From NCBI GenBank assembly GCA_021613335.1, contig JAJTWR010000067.1, positions 525,001 through 589,000 on the forward strand: 64,000 nt of DNA, read 5' to 3'. The position numbers were made by a program, and so were the translations under genes. Below, piece by piece: positions 44,226-59,100 of this stretch. Each line of letters starts with the position of its first letter. The stretch's first letter is position 1. Origin of the DNA: Whitmania pigra (Eukaryota; Annelida; Clitellata; Hirudinida; Haemopidae). The notes beneath the pieces are model-generated. The model ran no database searches, was not told the origin of the DNA, and saw only the letters and a program-made list of their open reading frames with translations.

Positions 44226-47200
44226 AGTAGAAGTAAAATAACAATTACATCGATCAAATTCATTAGGACATCAAAAATTTGTATATTTTAACGTCAATTA
44301 ATATATAATGCTTGTTATTTAATTTTGAAGAACATTACAATTTCTCACAAATTAAAAAAAAATTTCCTTCAATATTACAATAGCCTGCTGTTGAGAAGGT
44401 TTATAATTGATTCTTTTCATGGTTTACATTGTGGTCGTTAACATCGCAATGTTGTTGTCGTGTGAATATTTTAATAAATTACAACATTATAATGTTGCCA
44501 TTTTATAAATATATTCGAGATCATTCTAGAAAATGATTTTTCTCACCAATTTTTAAGTGCAATCGGCTGTCCCACAATTAGCGAATTACAGACTGCATTC
44601 TTTTCGTAGGCTACTATTATTAGAAATAATTTTTTAATTTAATAACACGTTAATAGCAGATTGTTTAGCAGACTTTAAAGCGGTTAAATTTTTATTATAA
44701 CCTAATAAATCTATAATTAATTGTTTAAATCTATCCTGAATAGCTAAAATATCTCTGTTCAATGAGGATATGAGCTTCATTATTATTCGCCCTAATTGCC
44801 CATAAATGAATAGAAACACTAAAAATGTTTAAAAATAATAATTAAATAAATTGCTCTAAAATAGCGTTCACCCCAAACAAAGAAAAGGGAGCAAGTGAGT
44901 TAGTGAGCGAATGGTCTGCTGTATAGTTTAATGGTTTGGACCAACATTACGAGGCCTAGTAGCTCAGATGTTGTTGTTGTTGTGGTTGTTGATATTTCAG
45001 TAATTCGCTTCAAAACCTCCACTGTACGTCGATTCCTGACATAACTTGAAATTGCACTCAAATTTTTTGTCATTTGACGTTGTTGTTGTTGCAGTTGTTG
45101 GATTGTGTAGTTGCAAGAGTCGCTGGATGAGGTTGGTCAATATGTTATTGGATAAATATTATTGGTAAATTATTAGTTTTAAATCATAAATTAAAAGACT
45201 TGACGGTCATCCCACTAATTAAATATTCATGGTTGAATGCTGAAGTTTTTTTTGGTCACCAACATATTTTATTAACAAATCAATCCTCAAAACGTGTTGA
45301 TTAACATTAATAAATATTTTTAGTTGTATATATTAATTATAAAGAATCATCATTTATTTATTTTAAGAAGACAAAGCCATGACGTTAATAATGTTTTTCT
45401 TTTTTTTTATTATTAGAGTAATTAGTAATTTTTATTAAAGGCATTTATAAATACATTGTATTATTATATTTTATGTTATTATTATTATTATTAATATTAT
45501 TATTATTGTTATTTTCATTACTATTTCGAAACAATATCTTAGGATAGATTAGCACAATATTAAATATTATTATCAGAATTTCTCTAGTAATATCATTTCA
45601 ATTACAACCCATCATTTTTAGCACAATATTAAATATTATTATCAGAATTTCTCTAGTAATATCATTTCAATTACAACCCATCATTTTTATGTTTCTCTAT
45701 TGTTTGCTCATGAATATTCATTATTTTCATATTAGGGTGCATTGAAATGTTATTTTGTAAATGTATTATAACTCAACCGGCAAGTACTAATAATTACTCT
45801 AATGGATAATTTATTCTGTTAATTATAAGCCAAATAATAGTGATAGCATTAATTTAAATAGTAATAAATAACAATAGTAATATTCACAAAGTGTTTCATA
45901 AGTAACTGGAATACATTATAAATATTATTTAAAATAATATTATATAATATTTATTATTATTACATATATACTAATTATTATATAATATATACATATATAA
46001 ATAATTAATAATTATAATGTTATTATTATTATTATCATCATTATTACCACTATTATTATTATTATTATTATTATTAGAAAATAATCATTGTACCAGATAA
46101 AGTTTTGTTTGACTTTTGCAAGCATCAGACTTGAAGATTGAATTTCAAGCCTTGATGTTTATTTTGGAATCTAAAATTGGAACTGAAAGATATCTATGGG
46201 AAGGGAAGGAATGAAAGTTGAAAATGAATGAATAAAGTGGTATAACTTGGCAATAAAGATAACTACTTTTCTTCAATTTATTTTTAAATCCATTGGTTCA
46301 CTTTTCATAAAAACCAAATGAAATAAAAAACATTAAGCTTCGACTTGTTAAGAGAGGAGGACTTTCATCAAAGGTCACCAAAGTTCATTTTACTTATGAG
46401 AAATCCACTCAGGCAGATGTCCCTGTGCCCATGAAGTAGAACACCCCTGCCATGCCTAAATCCGGCATTGAAGGTCGCCTCATTAATTACGAAAATTAAG
46501 CAATTATAAGTCCTGTTGGTTTTTATTCCAAAGTACCGATGACATTGATTGAATTGCAAAAGCTTTTAGTTACATTTTTAACCCAATTCGTGCGCGGATA
46601 TTAATAGATGTATGAGTTTTTGTTTCTCTGCTTCAGTTCGAGATTTTAATTCAATTTCCGTTTAGTTTATAACTTATATGTAGTATTTTGAAATGTAGTA
46701 TAATCGAAGGAGAGTTTTTGATATTTGATATACTTGCAATATGCAATGCAAACCTTTTTCATGCCAAAGCTGGAATTTAAGAGTAAGGATGTCAATGGTT
46801 TTTTCCCTTTCTTATTTATTCAAGTCGAATTTGTGTGGGATAAATTAGGCTCAGCATGTTTACAATAGCAGTTCCCTAGCAACTCCCATAATAATAACAA
46901 TTACCTTATCAGCAACATCAGTAAAAAACTAAAAAAAAGTAATAATAGTGATAACAACAAGGATAATAATAATCATCATCACATGTTGCTGCAACCCACA
47001 TTATAGAAGCGAGGCAATAATTGAAGGTGTTATAACTAGACCACAGCCTGGTAAAATGATCTAAAGTTATGCTTGGAACTTGAAGCTTCATTTTTCCTAA
47101 AATATAACAAATATATTTATGTTTCATATTTATTTGAAAATTAAAAACATTTTTAATAACTTTAATAATGATCATACAATTTTTATAATTCCATTATATT

Positions 47201-48285
47201 ATAAATCGAAATGCGCTCAAAGTGCGCTTAATAATGTCTGCAAAGGAAGAATAAGCAGTTACTTTATATTTGCATAACATTGCTTAATTTTATTTCCTTG
47301 TGCATAAGAAATGGCATATTATATTTGACACAAATACGCAAGTCCTCAATATCTCTATTTATAGATACATAAATTAATAATAAATAATCCCATTTAAGCA
47401 CAAACTATTAAAATAATCAAACCTTAAATCAATAAAATAACATCCAGAACATAGCACAGAGCACTTTGTAGTCAAATTGAAAGAACTACGTGATATTTTA
47501 TTACAAAATAGCTAATGAATTTATTAAAACATTTATCAAATGATCCGTGGTAAAATTCGTAATTTATAATTAGTTATAATTTTATTTAAAACACATTAAA
47601 ATTAAATATTAATTAATTGATTGTTAAAATTTTATTTAATTAAATTACCTATAATTAAATGAATATTCATTAAAAATTAACTAGGAGGTAATGCTTAATT
47701 GATTAATTAAAAAATTACCGATTACTTTAAATCATCTGGTTTCATTTATTGCTTCCTTATTGCAAAAATAACCTAAAACATCCTCAGCTAAAAAGTTGAA
47801 GTTCACAAAAATTAATTGCGATTTATTGATGGATTTACGTCATTAAAACCCTTCCTAAAGAAACAATTCGAATTTAATTGCTTTATTATATATATTTAAC
47901 AGATAAAAATATGCCATTATTATTATCATAAGAAGCCATGATTAAATTGTAATACTAGAATATTATTATTATTACTGTTATTATTATAGCAATAACAAAG
48001 TAATATTATAATTAAATCCACTCCATCAATCAATATTGGCCAAGCATCTCAATAAGTAAATTGATTGGTCCTCTGACATCACAAAATGGCGGACGATTGA
48101 AGGTCGCGAATTAATTGATTGCATGAGGAAGTTAATTAATTAATTAAAAAATTATTTAATTAAAAAATTATTATTTAGTTGATTATTCAGAGAATTAACC
48201 GATGGCTTGAGGAATTAATTGATTGTTTGGGAAATTAATTGTCTATCTGAGAACTGATTGTTGTTTCTCGGAGAAATTTCTACTA
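44226..48285. other. 4-kb repeat-rich interval without a supported gene
   Basis: Very AT-rich. Contains GTTGTTGTT tracts (44,968; 45,079), (ATT)n patches (45,477; 46,020) and the 69-bp duplication at 45,552. Minus-strand frames at 46,368-46,559 and 46,918-47,175 show no family features. I looked here for N-terminal tensin exons (phosphatase-like and C2 domains) and did not find any. Confidence 0.45.
45552..45689. repeat. 69-bp tandem duplication
   Basis: Two adjacent copies starting GCACAATATTAAATATTATT and ending CAACCCATCATTTTTA, identical by eye, so probably very recent. Confidence 0.95.
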
Positions 48286-49239
48286 CAATGGAACCCACTT
48301 ATCTCGACCTCGTTTAACTCGCCAACTGCATTACGTCAACGCTTTTGAAGTGGAACCGTCAAATTTCCTTTGTCATTTTCTCATCGTTTAAGTCGATGCT
48401 TTTATGTCGCCGAAACCTAATATCTCGAGCAAAAAAGAGGATCAAATTTGCCATTTTGCATCAGTTATCTCGACCAGTCGAGTGGAACCGCTAAATTCCC
48501 ACGTTGTTGTAGCATTTTCTCATCTGTTAAGTTGATTCATTTATTTCGCCGAACCCATTTCACTCTTGTTCAATTTGTTTGATGGGTAATACGCTATTCT
48601 GTTTATTTTTTCATTCTAAAAATGTCTTAAATATTAAGAGAAAACTGGATAATCAGTCAGTAGAGAGAAAGTTTGAAATCATACTGCAGCTAGAAAATGG
48701 AAAAAACCGGTAGACATTACCGCAAACACTATTTCAGGATGGAAAATGAAGGCTGGTCATAAAGCAAATGTACGAGAAGTCTGTATTTGAGCCAGCAAGA
48801 AAAAAACTTAGAATGGCTGAGCACAAAGATGTCGACGATGAAGTGCTTTAATGATTCAAAACTTTCCGTCAATGGTTCCTTGCTGATGGAGAAGGCGGAC
48901 ATCCGTGCTGCCAAATTAAGACTTTAAAGCAAGTCGGGGTGGCTGGATCGTTTCAAAAAGAGGCACAACCATTGTCTTCAAAGCAATTTGTGGAGAGAGC
49001 TCTGCAGTTCAAGAGGAGCAAGTGGATTCATGGCTCAACACTCAAATGAACACAATTTTGGAAAATTATGAGAGGCGGAACGTGTGCATGTATATTCTTA
49101 TTTATTAACGCACATTATGTTCATAAAATATTGCAAGCACAAGCTTAATACAGTCGCCATATTGTTTTTCGATTATCTCGATCATCGGTTATCTCGACGC
49201 TTTTCGGCAAACCCCTAGCGACATAACTGGGCTCGACTG
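48286..49239. mobile_element. Tigger/pogo-like DNA transposon, 954 bp, defective
   Basis: Ends in related inverted repeats: left CAATGGAACCCACTTATCTC; right, reverse-complemented, CAGTCGAGCCCAGTTATGTC. Both are flanked by TA, the target of Tc1/mariner-pogo elements. Inside, plus-strand fragments in shifting frames read WLSTKMS, then SGWLDRFKKRH, the CENP-B-like helix-turn-helix DNA-binding region of pogo/Tigger transposases. No DDE catalytic domain is seen. TATCTCGAC-type motifs recur subterminally. A related copy is at 54,214-55,096. Confidence 0.82.
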
Positions 49240-50157
49240 TAATTGCATTCTCACGAACGAGGATCAAGAAATCATTACTCCTTTCGTTTGAAGATGATTG
49301 TCGGGGTGGTGGTGATGATGATGATGATGACAATGACGATGACAGCAACAACAGTAAAGATAACAATAACATTCCTTTTTCGAATCATTGTGGGAGTAAC
49401 GATTAATCTTGTCACCTGCTTCTGTTTAATAAACTTTCCATCTGAACTGGATGTCGCCACATCAACTGTATAATTGTGCGCGCATGTGAATGTGTGTACA
49501 TATGTTCATAATTACGAATATAATTATATTTGTAGAAAACATTTTGAATATAATTAAATATTAAACATTTATATAATTATATAATTAAATATTAAACATT
49601 TAATTATCCTCTTTCATTGGATGGCTGGACTTCTGGGAATAATCATTTGAAAAAGAAAATTAAAAAAGGCATTCCAGAATTAGTTTGAAATAAATAAAAA
49701 TAAAATTATAAAAGAAAGAAATTGTCAAAAAAATAATGTAATTATATTAATTCAATTTAATTATTTGTTAAATGAAACATAAATATTCTTTTCCAGAAAT
49801 AATTTATATCATGTTGTTTGCAAAGAATTGAACAAATATTTCAACATTTGATAGACTTTCTATGGACTCCACTTCGGGCTGTTAGTTATTACTATTGTTG
49901 TTATTATTATTATTATTGTTGTTGTTGTTGTGTTGTTGTTGTTGTGTTGTTGTTGTTGTGTTGTTGTTGTTGTTGTAGTTGTTGTTGTTGTTGTAGTTGT
50001 TGTTGTAGTTGTTGTTGTTGTTTATAAATAATGCGATGATAACATTATTTTTTGTTAATACTGTCAATAAAGTAATTACATATTATAATCAGTAAATATA
50101 ATTAAATAATTACTTAATGAAATAATTAATAAAAGTAACATTTTTCCACATTACCAG
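49240..50157. other. Spacer before the first recognised tensin exon
   Basis: Contains GATGATGATGA repeats (49,310) and the TTG tract described separately. An upstream tensin exon must exist because the first exon seen begins mid-codon, but no candidate here is convincing. Confidence 0.4.
49893..50020. repeat. (TTG)n/(TTA)n microsatellite
   Basis: TTATTATTG runs into long TTG triplets with TGTTG and TAGTTG interruptions. The Cys-rich open frame through it is an artefact. Confidence 0.92.
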
Positions 50158-53100
50158 GTGATCCAGATCATTTCATGGGACCAGATGGTGCCATTTACAC
50201 CATGATCTGCAAGTCACCAAAACACAACTTTGGTAATTATTCTAGAATGTTAACATTTCTACTTAATATTATAATAATGTTTTCATGTCAAATATCCTCC
50301 GTGTTATTATTGCTGTTAAAAACAATGATGTTATAAGTAATATTATTATTCTACTAAGGATCTTTGTTATTATTGTTGTTAAAAGTAACAATGTTTACTT
50401 ATGTTATGCAGCTTCCAACAATAATAAAAACATTAACAGTGCCAAGGATGTGAAAGGATTTGGTGATGGCATTTATACAGAGTTATCCAGCAAAGGAAAC
50501 CCTTTCAGCAGTAATAATTTCAAATATAATTTATAATTATAAATAAATAATATATATAATAAAATAATATATATACATAAATTATACATAAAAAGAAATG
50601 CATAATATAATCCATTCAATTATTTAATTAAACATCATCCCCAAAATTATTTGAGATGACAAAAAATCGATTGGCTGAGTTTTCTTCGTAACACTAAAGA
50701 GTCGGCCGTTATAAACTGAAACACCTGGTTACCTGGTTACCAAGGACTCCATTGAATGAATCATGATCAATTATCGGCTGCTGTTGTAAGCATTTTAAGG
50801 GCCTCTCTTACCAAACAAACATCACGTCTTCAGTCCTCAGGGATGAGATTTCTTTATTCTTTTAAATCTATTTAATGATTTATAAATGTTCCTAATGCTG
50901 TCATTGCTATTGATCAAGTCAAAACAAAAATGTCTACTAAGAAGAAACAAAGTATTATGTTATATATGCATGTGAAATGATTTAAAATATTTCAAAATTT
51001 AATCCAAATTTGAATCACATGTTAACAATGTCAATACTATATGAATTAGACTTCATGAAATATTATTATTAATGTTATTATATAAATATTGTTTTATTAA
51101 AAATCAATTAAAGAAATATTTCATAAATTATTACTTTGATCTTTGCAAGGGCTTACAAATGACAAGAAACAACATTTGAATGGAGGATTATCTGCAATCA
51201 ACAATCATAATTCACATTCACATTCAAATGATCTGAAATTCACTGCATTTGAATCAGCAAACATTTATGAAGTTGGTAAGTAACTTATGCATCTTATTCC
51301 TTGTTTATCTTAACTTCAAACGCCATTTATTATTGCTGATTATTTATAACAGTAATCATTGCATAATTTATGCTTATTTTGATACTATCTTTGGTAATTG
51401 ATGTTGCTGTCCATTTTAGTATCTTATTTAATGTTTTTAATATTATGCATGATTTAAATTTCAATGTAATTAACAATGTTTAAAAAATACAGTTGTTATA
51501 AATTTGATGTTAACAGCGTTATTTTCTAAGCGTTATAAAAAATATCTGTTAACGAGTTTTATGACTAACTAAATGCACAAATACCTCTGATTTCAAGTCA
51601 GAATAGTTTCACCAAATTTCCAAAACATCCGCCAGATGGCTCAATTTTTCAACAATTAAATCACTCTAGCGCTTATAATTGAGCAATATTCATGTATATT
51701 TTCATGATACATAAACAATTACTTATTTTATATTATATTCATTATTACCTTTTGACCAGATTATTTATTTTAATCACCTTTGATGATATTTAAAGAGGTG
51801 GTCATAATAATAGTGGTGAGACTTTCAATGAAAACTTGGCTAATTTTGATGAATTATCTCAAAATGATTCACCATAACTTACAAATTGATCTTGTCAAAT
51901 TTTCCTGCACAAAATAATTTGTTAAAGAGATGTTCACACAATTACTGCTGTGTGGAGCAATTAGATCAACGATTCCCAACCTTTCTGACTCTCTCAGGCA
52001 GCACTTGCCACAATTGCAACTGCAGCGACCCCCACCAACAAAATTGGTTGGGCTACCTTTCACTCAGGAATCATTGTTGCTGTTATGCTTTTCACTTCTA
52101 AATATTAGAAAATTTATATTTAAAACCTTTTTTATGCACATCCCACACTTAGTTTTAAATATGAAAACATGGGACATATTGACATAATTTGAAATTATTT
52201 ATTTTGTAACATTATTTGAGTTTCTAAACATTGCAACAGATTCAGTGAGATGGCAGGGCTTGCCAAATTCAAGATGAAGCAGCAACCAACAAACACGCTT
52301 ACTACCAAACATAACATAACTTAACAGAGAACGAGAGATGCGAACACAAACATATTATTAATATTTCATTTGTACAATGTACAACATCAAATCGAAAAAT
52401 TTAGAAAACCACTGTATTAGAGGAATCAGAAATCAAATTGACAAGAAACCTATTAATGCTACATCATGCATGAAATTTTGTAGCTGTGTAAATGGTTGAT
52501 AAGATTATGAAAGTCACATGCGCTCAAATGTTAGTGTATTATTGGCCGCCTAATTACAAGTATAAATTTTTTATAATTATAATTAAAATAATATATTTTC
52601 GTTTTAAAAGTACCCGATCTTCATGCAACACCACCTTCATCAGTGTCTAGTAAGAAAATGAGTTCAGAGGAAGAGGCAAAACTGCAGGATCTGCTCTCAG
52701 ATCTCCTGGGGATGGCAGATGATTTCTGTGGGAAACTCAATGAGAAGAAGACAGAAGAAGTTTTGAACTCTGAAGGTTTGGATTGGCTTTGTTTTTTTTA
52801 TTGGATATTTTGGCCTTAAGAATTCAACTGGAGATTTCTGGGACTTGTCTGATAGATTACACACGTTTCCTTAGAATAGGCAAAATTAAAAAATATTAAA
52901 GAATGTTAAAGAGACATTGGTATACAATGACAAACACAAATTAAATAAATTATATTTTTTTGACAAACAAATTGTTGATACAAAAGTGAGTTCATTTAAA
53001 GATCTTTAATGGAACGAATAAATCCAGTCCTAAAATATTCCTTTAATCCACAAGCATTATAAAATAAATTTAATAAATAATCGATAAGCTATTTAATCAA

Positions 53101-56100
53101 CTCATATCTCAGCAACAACCCTCATATAAATTCTTCATAGACTTGAAGGATTCTGAACAAGTGAAGATAAATCACCCAAAGTTCAAGAACTTCAAAACTG
53201 CCAGCTCCGACTCCGGATTCTATCAGCAGCTTTCTCACGATGATGACAACAACACTTCTTGCATTCACTCATCATCCAAATGTACTTTCATCCGTCCAGC
53301 GAACCATCCGTCACTCTATGCTTCAAATGACATTTACAATGAGCTGAAACTGCCAGAAGGCAATGAGCCGGTGACAAATCCAGAGTATAATTATCAGGAA
53401 TCTCAGAATCACTTCAAGGAAACACAACAAGATTTTAACAGCCAAGGAAATGGGGATGCAAGGAAGGTAGAGACTTCAGACAAATCAACAGAGACGGAAG
53501 ATGACTTCAAAGCTCCAACTAACCATGGGCCCATCGAGAATTTCTACTCGTTCCACTTTCTGACGTCAATCCTACTATCATCACCACCACCACGAATTTC
53601 AGAGACCAACATCACAACAATTTCAACAGCTACAACGACAATGAAAACTTTTCCACCCCCTTTCCAGACTTTTGCTTTGGTTTAAATGGCTCAAAGGCCA
53701 TCACTTACCCTGAGACCTGCTATTTGATGAATGGAATGGATGGAAACCACTTGTCAGATCATAACACAACCTTGAATCATGGGAATCTCCTGCACCCCAA
53801 TGAAACTCTCAACTTCACTTTTCGCCCAAAATCCACTTCCAACTCCCCCCACAACACTACCCAAACATTTCACCCAGTGGCTCCAACCTGCTCCAACTGT
53901 AACATGAACTTTGAGGACCACTCCAGACACTTGTGCTGCCAGGTTGATGATGATGACGATGATGATGACTTGACTTCTTTACGCACAGAGACCATACCCT
54001 GTGATGTGAGTTTTTGTTCTTGTTTTATATTAATATATATTATTATTTGTTATAATATTACTATTAATATTTGTTTAAATCATAGTTGTTTGTAAATCTA
54101 GTTGTTTTAATGTTTGTTAAAGGCTCTTTATTGATTACAAATAAGAAATTACATAGAATAAGATTGGTAAATTTACTTAATGTCACATTGTAGTGTTATT
54201 AAAACAATTATTATATTGGAATTCTATTATTTTGACCTAGGTTAACTCGCCAACCTAATTAGGTCGAGGTTTTTGAAATGGAATCGCTAAATTTCCTCTT
54301 TGTCATAGTATTTTCTCATTGGTTATGTTGTTTCTTTTATGTCTTAATCCAATTCACTCACTCTTGTTAATCTAATCTGAGTGATAACAGGCTATAGGTA
54401 TTCGGCATATGTTTTTTCATTCTAAAGTTATCCAGAGATGTTAAGAGAAAAATGGACAATCAGCAGAGAAAAAATATGAATTCATACTACATAAACTTCA
54501 AAAACAAAGGCTGTATTGTTGGGAGCGATGGACTGACCACAGTCTTGCAAGCAGTATGGACTGAGGACAAAACCGTAGTCGTGTAAAGGCCTGTGGTCAA
54601 GTTCCAAAAATTTCTATCTTCGGTCGCTGCTACTAAGACATTATTAGGCCCATTTTGCATGTATTAAGTATATATTAAGTACACAATATAAAGAAGCCAC
54701 TGAGAGCCTTCATGATTTCTGTAGGAAACTGGGTGATTGAAATAAAAAGGCCACATATGGGAACATCTGGTTGATTACCAGATGCAGCCTGCCCTCAAAA
54801 CGTAAGGAGACCCAAAGGGCCGAAATGTAGATGGGGGAAAATCCTCTGAGGATCCCTGTTGGAGCTCCAAGATGAAGTTTTAAGAAACTAAATCATATCG
54901 ATTGCTATTGTTTAAAAAAAAAACCTAAAACACATGCATGTCCATTTTCATTTACTAATGCACATTAAGTACATAAAGAAATTTCAAGCTTATGTTACTG
55001 TACAGCCACCCTATTGATTTTCGGTTATCTTGATCATCTGTTACCTTGATGCTTATTGACAAACCCCCGGGCTGGCGACACAACTGGGTTCAGTTGCGTT
55101 ATTGTTGTTGTTGTTGTTTTTATTTTTATTATTATTATTATCATTGCTTATATTATTTTTTTTTAATTTCTAGAATTCAATATTCAACTCATTACTTTTT
55201 GTATCAGTACAACCCATGCATGTGATCACGTGCAAAATCGTGCATCATGCGCCATGCATTGAATGCTGGCAACCAAAGTTAGAGGAGAGTGTTTGAGGGA
55301 ACTTAAGAACTTTTTAAGGAATTCCATCGACTCGAATTTCAAATATTTTCAAATATTCGTTTTCATATTTCATCTTTAGGCTTATAATTTATAACAACAT
55401 TTGCACTAATATTTATTATTTCGTTAAATTTACTCTTACATTTGCTTGAATGTCTTTTTACTTTAATGGAGGATTTTGTTGGCGTCATCGATTGAAGCTT
55501 CATTTCAATTTGATCTTATGATCTCATATCTCAATACAAGCCTCATGACAAAACAATAATATCTTGCTCAATTTCAACTTTATCGGCTTCATCAACAAGT
55601 CAATTCAACGTGACTCAATGTTTACAGCTGTGCAACTTTAGGCTCTGATCACATGCATGGGTTTGATTTATTGCTAACAAACAGGCAGTCTGAGACTTAA
55701 TCCAATTTAAACCAATATCCAACACTGAAATCTGAAATTATTCGGTCGACTTCATCTCGAATCTTTTGTGGAATTAATAACCTTCGCAGTGGATTTATAC
55801 GATTCGATATTTGGATATGTATTTGGATAGGTATTTGAAGTTTCATGCATACAAAATTGTGTTGTATTTATTCTTAATATTCTTAAAATTTACATATTTA
55901 TGACAATTTTAAATAATGCACAGAAAGTTGTTTGAATTATTATCTAAATATTTGAATAATTTTTTTTTATTTTGTATTATTAACAAATTACTTTAAACCT
56001 GACCTGAAACCTTCAGATGAGCGAATCCATAAATTCCTTGATCGATGTCGACACTCCGCACGCTGAGCAACTTGCCATTCGACTCGTCTGCTCCTTGAGG

Positions 56101-59100
56101 GAGAGAAGGATGGAAGAAAAAAGAAAGAACAGAAGAAGAAAAACTCAAGAAGAAGAGGTTGTCACTCTGGAGCCAATTGGAACTGGAATGCAAGTCCTGG
56201 AAAGTGAAAGTCAGTAGTTTCTGGAGTCTTCAGTTTATTTATTTATAAATTACTGATGTAATGTTTGGAATCAATAATAACAGTTAATTGACTACTAAAG
56301 CAAATAATTGAATAATAACATTACAATGATTGTTAAAATTTCAATGTTTGTGTTAACACAGTAAGCATCTTACAAATACATCATCCAGGGCAAAGCTTCC
56401 CCAACACTGTAGATAATCGAATCCTTGCTCTGCCTCTGCCTCCTCCTCAAACCCATCTTCATTCTCCTCATCCTCTTCTTCCTCCTCCTCCTCCTCTGAC
56501 CCCGAGATGCAATGACTTCTACGACTCGCAGTTCCACAAGAACAATTTCTCGAGCCAGCCATTGACAACGAGGCACCATGCACCTCTGGTGAAAAGCGCC
56601 AGCAGCGGATACCACGAGAGGAAATCAGAGACACTCGGAGAATGGGAAGATCCTGCCTATTATTCCCCTCAGCCCACCAGGACTGATTTTGCTCTGGACT
56701 TGAGGAAGAATCCTGCAGCAGGCTACCAGCAATTTTATGTGATTGATTTATTAATTACAAATGAAATTATTATTTACATTTGCATTTTAATTGATCACAA
56801 ATTTGTATTCCTTCCATTTTTTATCATTCCATCATTCATTTAATTGGTCATTCGATGAATCAATCAGTGTACAGTCATTAATTTTTTCTGAAATCCAGGT
56901 GCAAACCAACAACATTCTCAGACAACAGAACTCCACCTCCTGCAACAACTTTCAAACCAACCACAGATTTCGACAAAACAACATCAACAGCAGCAACTCG
57001 AAATTTCCATTGAGGTTGAGACAGAAGTTCAACAACAACATCATCAGCACCAACAGCAGCATCACCACCAATAGCAACATCAATAACATCAACAACAACA
57101 ACAACTGCATTAACAACAATGGCTTCCATTTCCAACACCAGAAAAGTCCCACTTTGAAAGCCGAACGACCTATCTTACCGCCGAAGGACACCGGAAACTT
57201 CAGGAGTCTCCAGTTCTCCCACCAGCCCCTCAAAGGATTCCACAGCCTTCAAATCTCTGGCAATGATCAACTCCAGGACAAGGCAGGTTTCGAAGAGCTG
57301 TGCACGACTATGCCGAGAAGCATGAAACTTTTGAGTCTCAAGTACCACCAGTTCTCTGAGCCTCAGCTGTTCAGGAATTTTCCAAGTTGGATGAAATTAT
57401 TTTGGCTTTTTATTGAGTAATTGTATATTTTTCAAGTTAGCGAAGTTACTTAAGAGGTTTATCATTTTTTGAGTGCTTTATGTATCCGAATAGATTGTGA
57501 AGGCACTTTTTAATCGATCCACCATTTATATGGATTTATTTGCACCTATCTGAGGGTATTCCATGGTGGTGCTAGCTGGGCTGTGAAAACTTTACATAAC
57601 AACTGTTGTTACTACCTCTGCATGCAGGAATGCTAACCATTCAGCCAACCTTCATGCTTCTGGCAGTGCAGGCTAGGTTTCGAACATTTTATGACGGTTG
57701 CCATTATTCCTGCATGCAAGAATGAAGCTTGCATGCCGGTTAGATTAGAGATTAATTATGTTCAAGTTAATGTTTAAAATTGATTGTTTAACTTTTTGAA
57801 ACAATTACGAAACAAAATCATGGCTTTAGTAGTGACCTTAAATGAATTATATTTATTTACTGTTTGATATGTTCTGCGATGTTTAAATTATGAAATAATT
57901 ATTAATTAATTATGAGCTAGTTAGTTATAAAAGTATTTATTTGTTAATTAATAAATTATGATAAGTACAAGTTAAATTATTTTCAGTTGACTCGAGCCTA
58001 AATCCTCTTGAGGTGATGACAACGCCTTGCTTTGTGACTGACCAATCAAAAAGCTGGTACCATCCAAACATGTCTAGAGAACAAGGTTTTTAAGCTTATT
58101 TTAATTCCTTTACTTTACTTTTTACCTTTTTTGATCAATTATATTCATTTATTGACTAAGGCACTACTGAACACACTTCTGAAATCCAGTATTTAATAAT
58201 GTATTTCTTGATTATCAAAACAATCAAATTTGTATTCTTTCAATCAACCATGCCTTTATTTAATTGGTCATTCAATCAACCACTCAATCAATCATTTAAT
58301 TGTTTTATTCATCATTGAATCAATTATTTCTTCAATCATTCAATTACATGACAGCCATCAAGCTGCTTCTGAACAAACCAGCTGGTTCTTTCATCATAAG
58401 AAACAGTAATTCATTCGAGGGGGCATATGGGTTGGTTGTGAAGGTGGACAAACTACCTCAACAAATCATCAGTGGTATGAATTATTTTGTTTGTTCTATT
58501 GATTGATTAACAACCTACTACATGCTCGATTAGTAAATTAATTAACAACCTCATAATCAATTATTGGCTGGATAACAATCACTTAATCAATTAAGGATTA
58601 ATTATCAACCAATCAATCAACCACAACTAATTTTGAACCTCCCTGCAGCCACCCCATTTGAGTATGTTCGTCACTTCCTCATCGAGACAACCACAGCAGG
58701 GGTGAGGATCAAGGGCTCCCCACTCGAACCCACCTTTGGTTTGTTTGTTGTTGTTTTTCAATTGATTGAAAGTGATTGAATGGTGATTGACAATGGAGAG
58801 ACATTCAATGTGCATTTGTTTGCTCAACTAGGAAAACATTCAAAATAAAAATATCTTGTACATTATTAATAAATCCACGTTAATTAATATTATAATTAGT
58901 ATAAATAAAAGTTAATTTATGATGTGATATGGCATTTTATACGGCACAATTTCCATCCATTAACAGGAAGTCTATCCACATTGGTGTACCAACACATGCT
59001 GACACCCCTTTCACTTCCTTGTCCATTGATTCTCAGCAAGATTGGTTCGTTCCATGCTTGATACTTTGTAATGTAATGTAATCCAGAAATCTTAGCTTTA

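Noticed and set aside
49818..50027. Cys/Val/Leu-rich open frame
   Set aside because: Translation of the TTG/TTA tract.
56353..56634. Minus-strand Glu-rich frame
   Set aside because: Antisense of the proline-rich tensin exon on the plus strand, whose phase joins both neighbours.
56899..57420. Nonstandard code in which TAA/TAG mean Gln
   Set aside because: Other genes here end with TAA or TAG stops (eL34, cathepsin, eIF3D, DNAJB6-like, tensin) and the phase-consistent frame of this exon is open.
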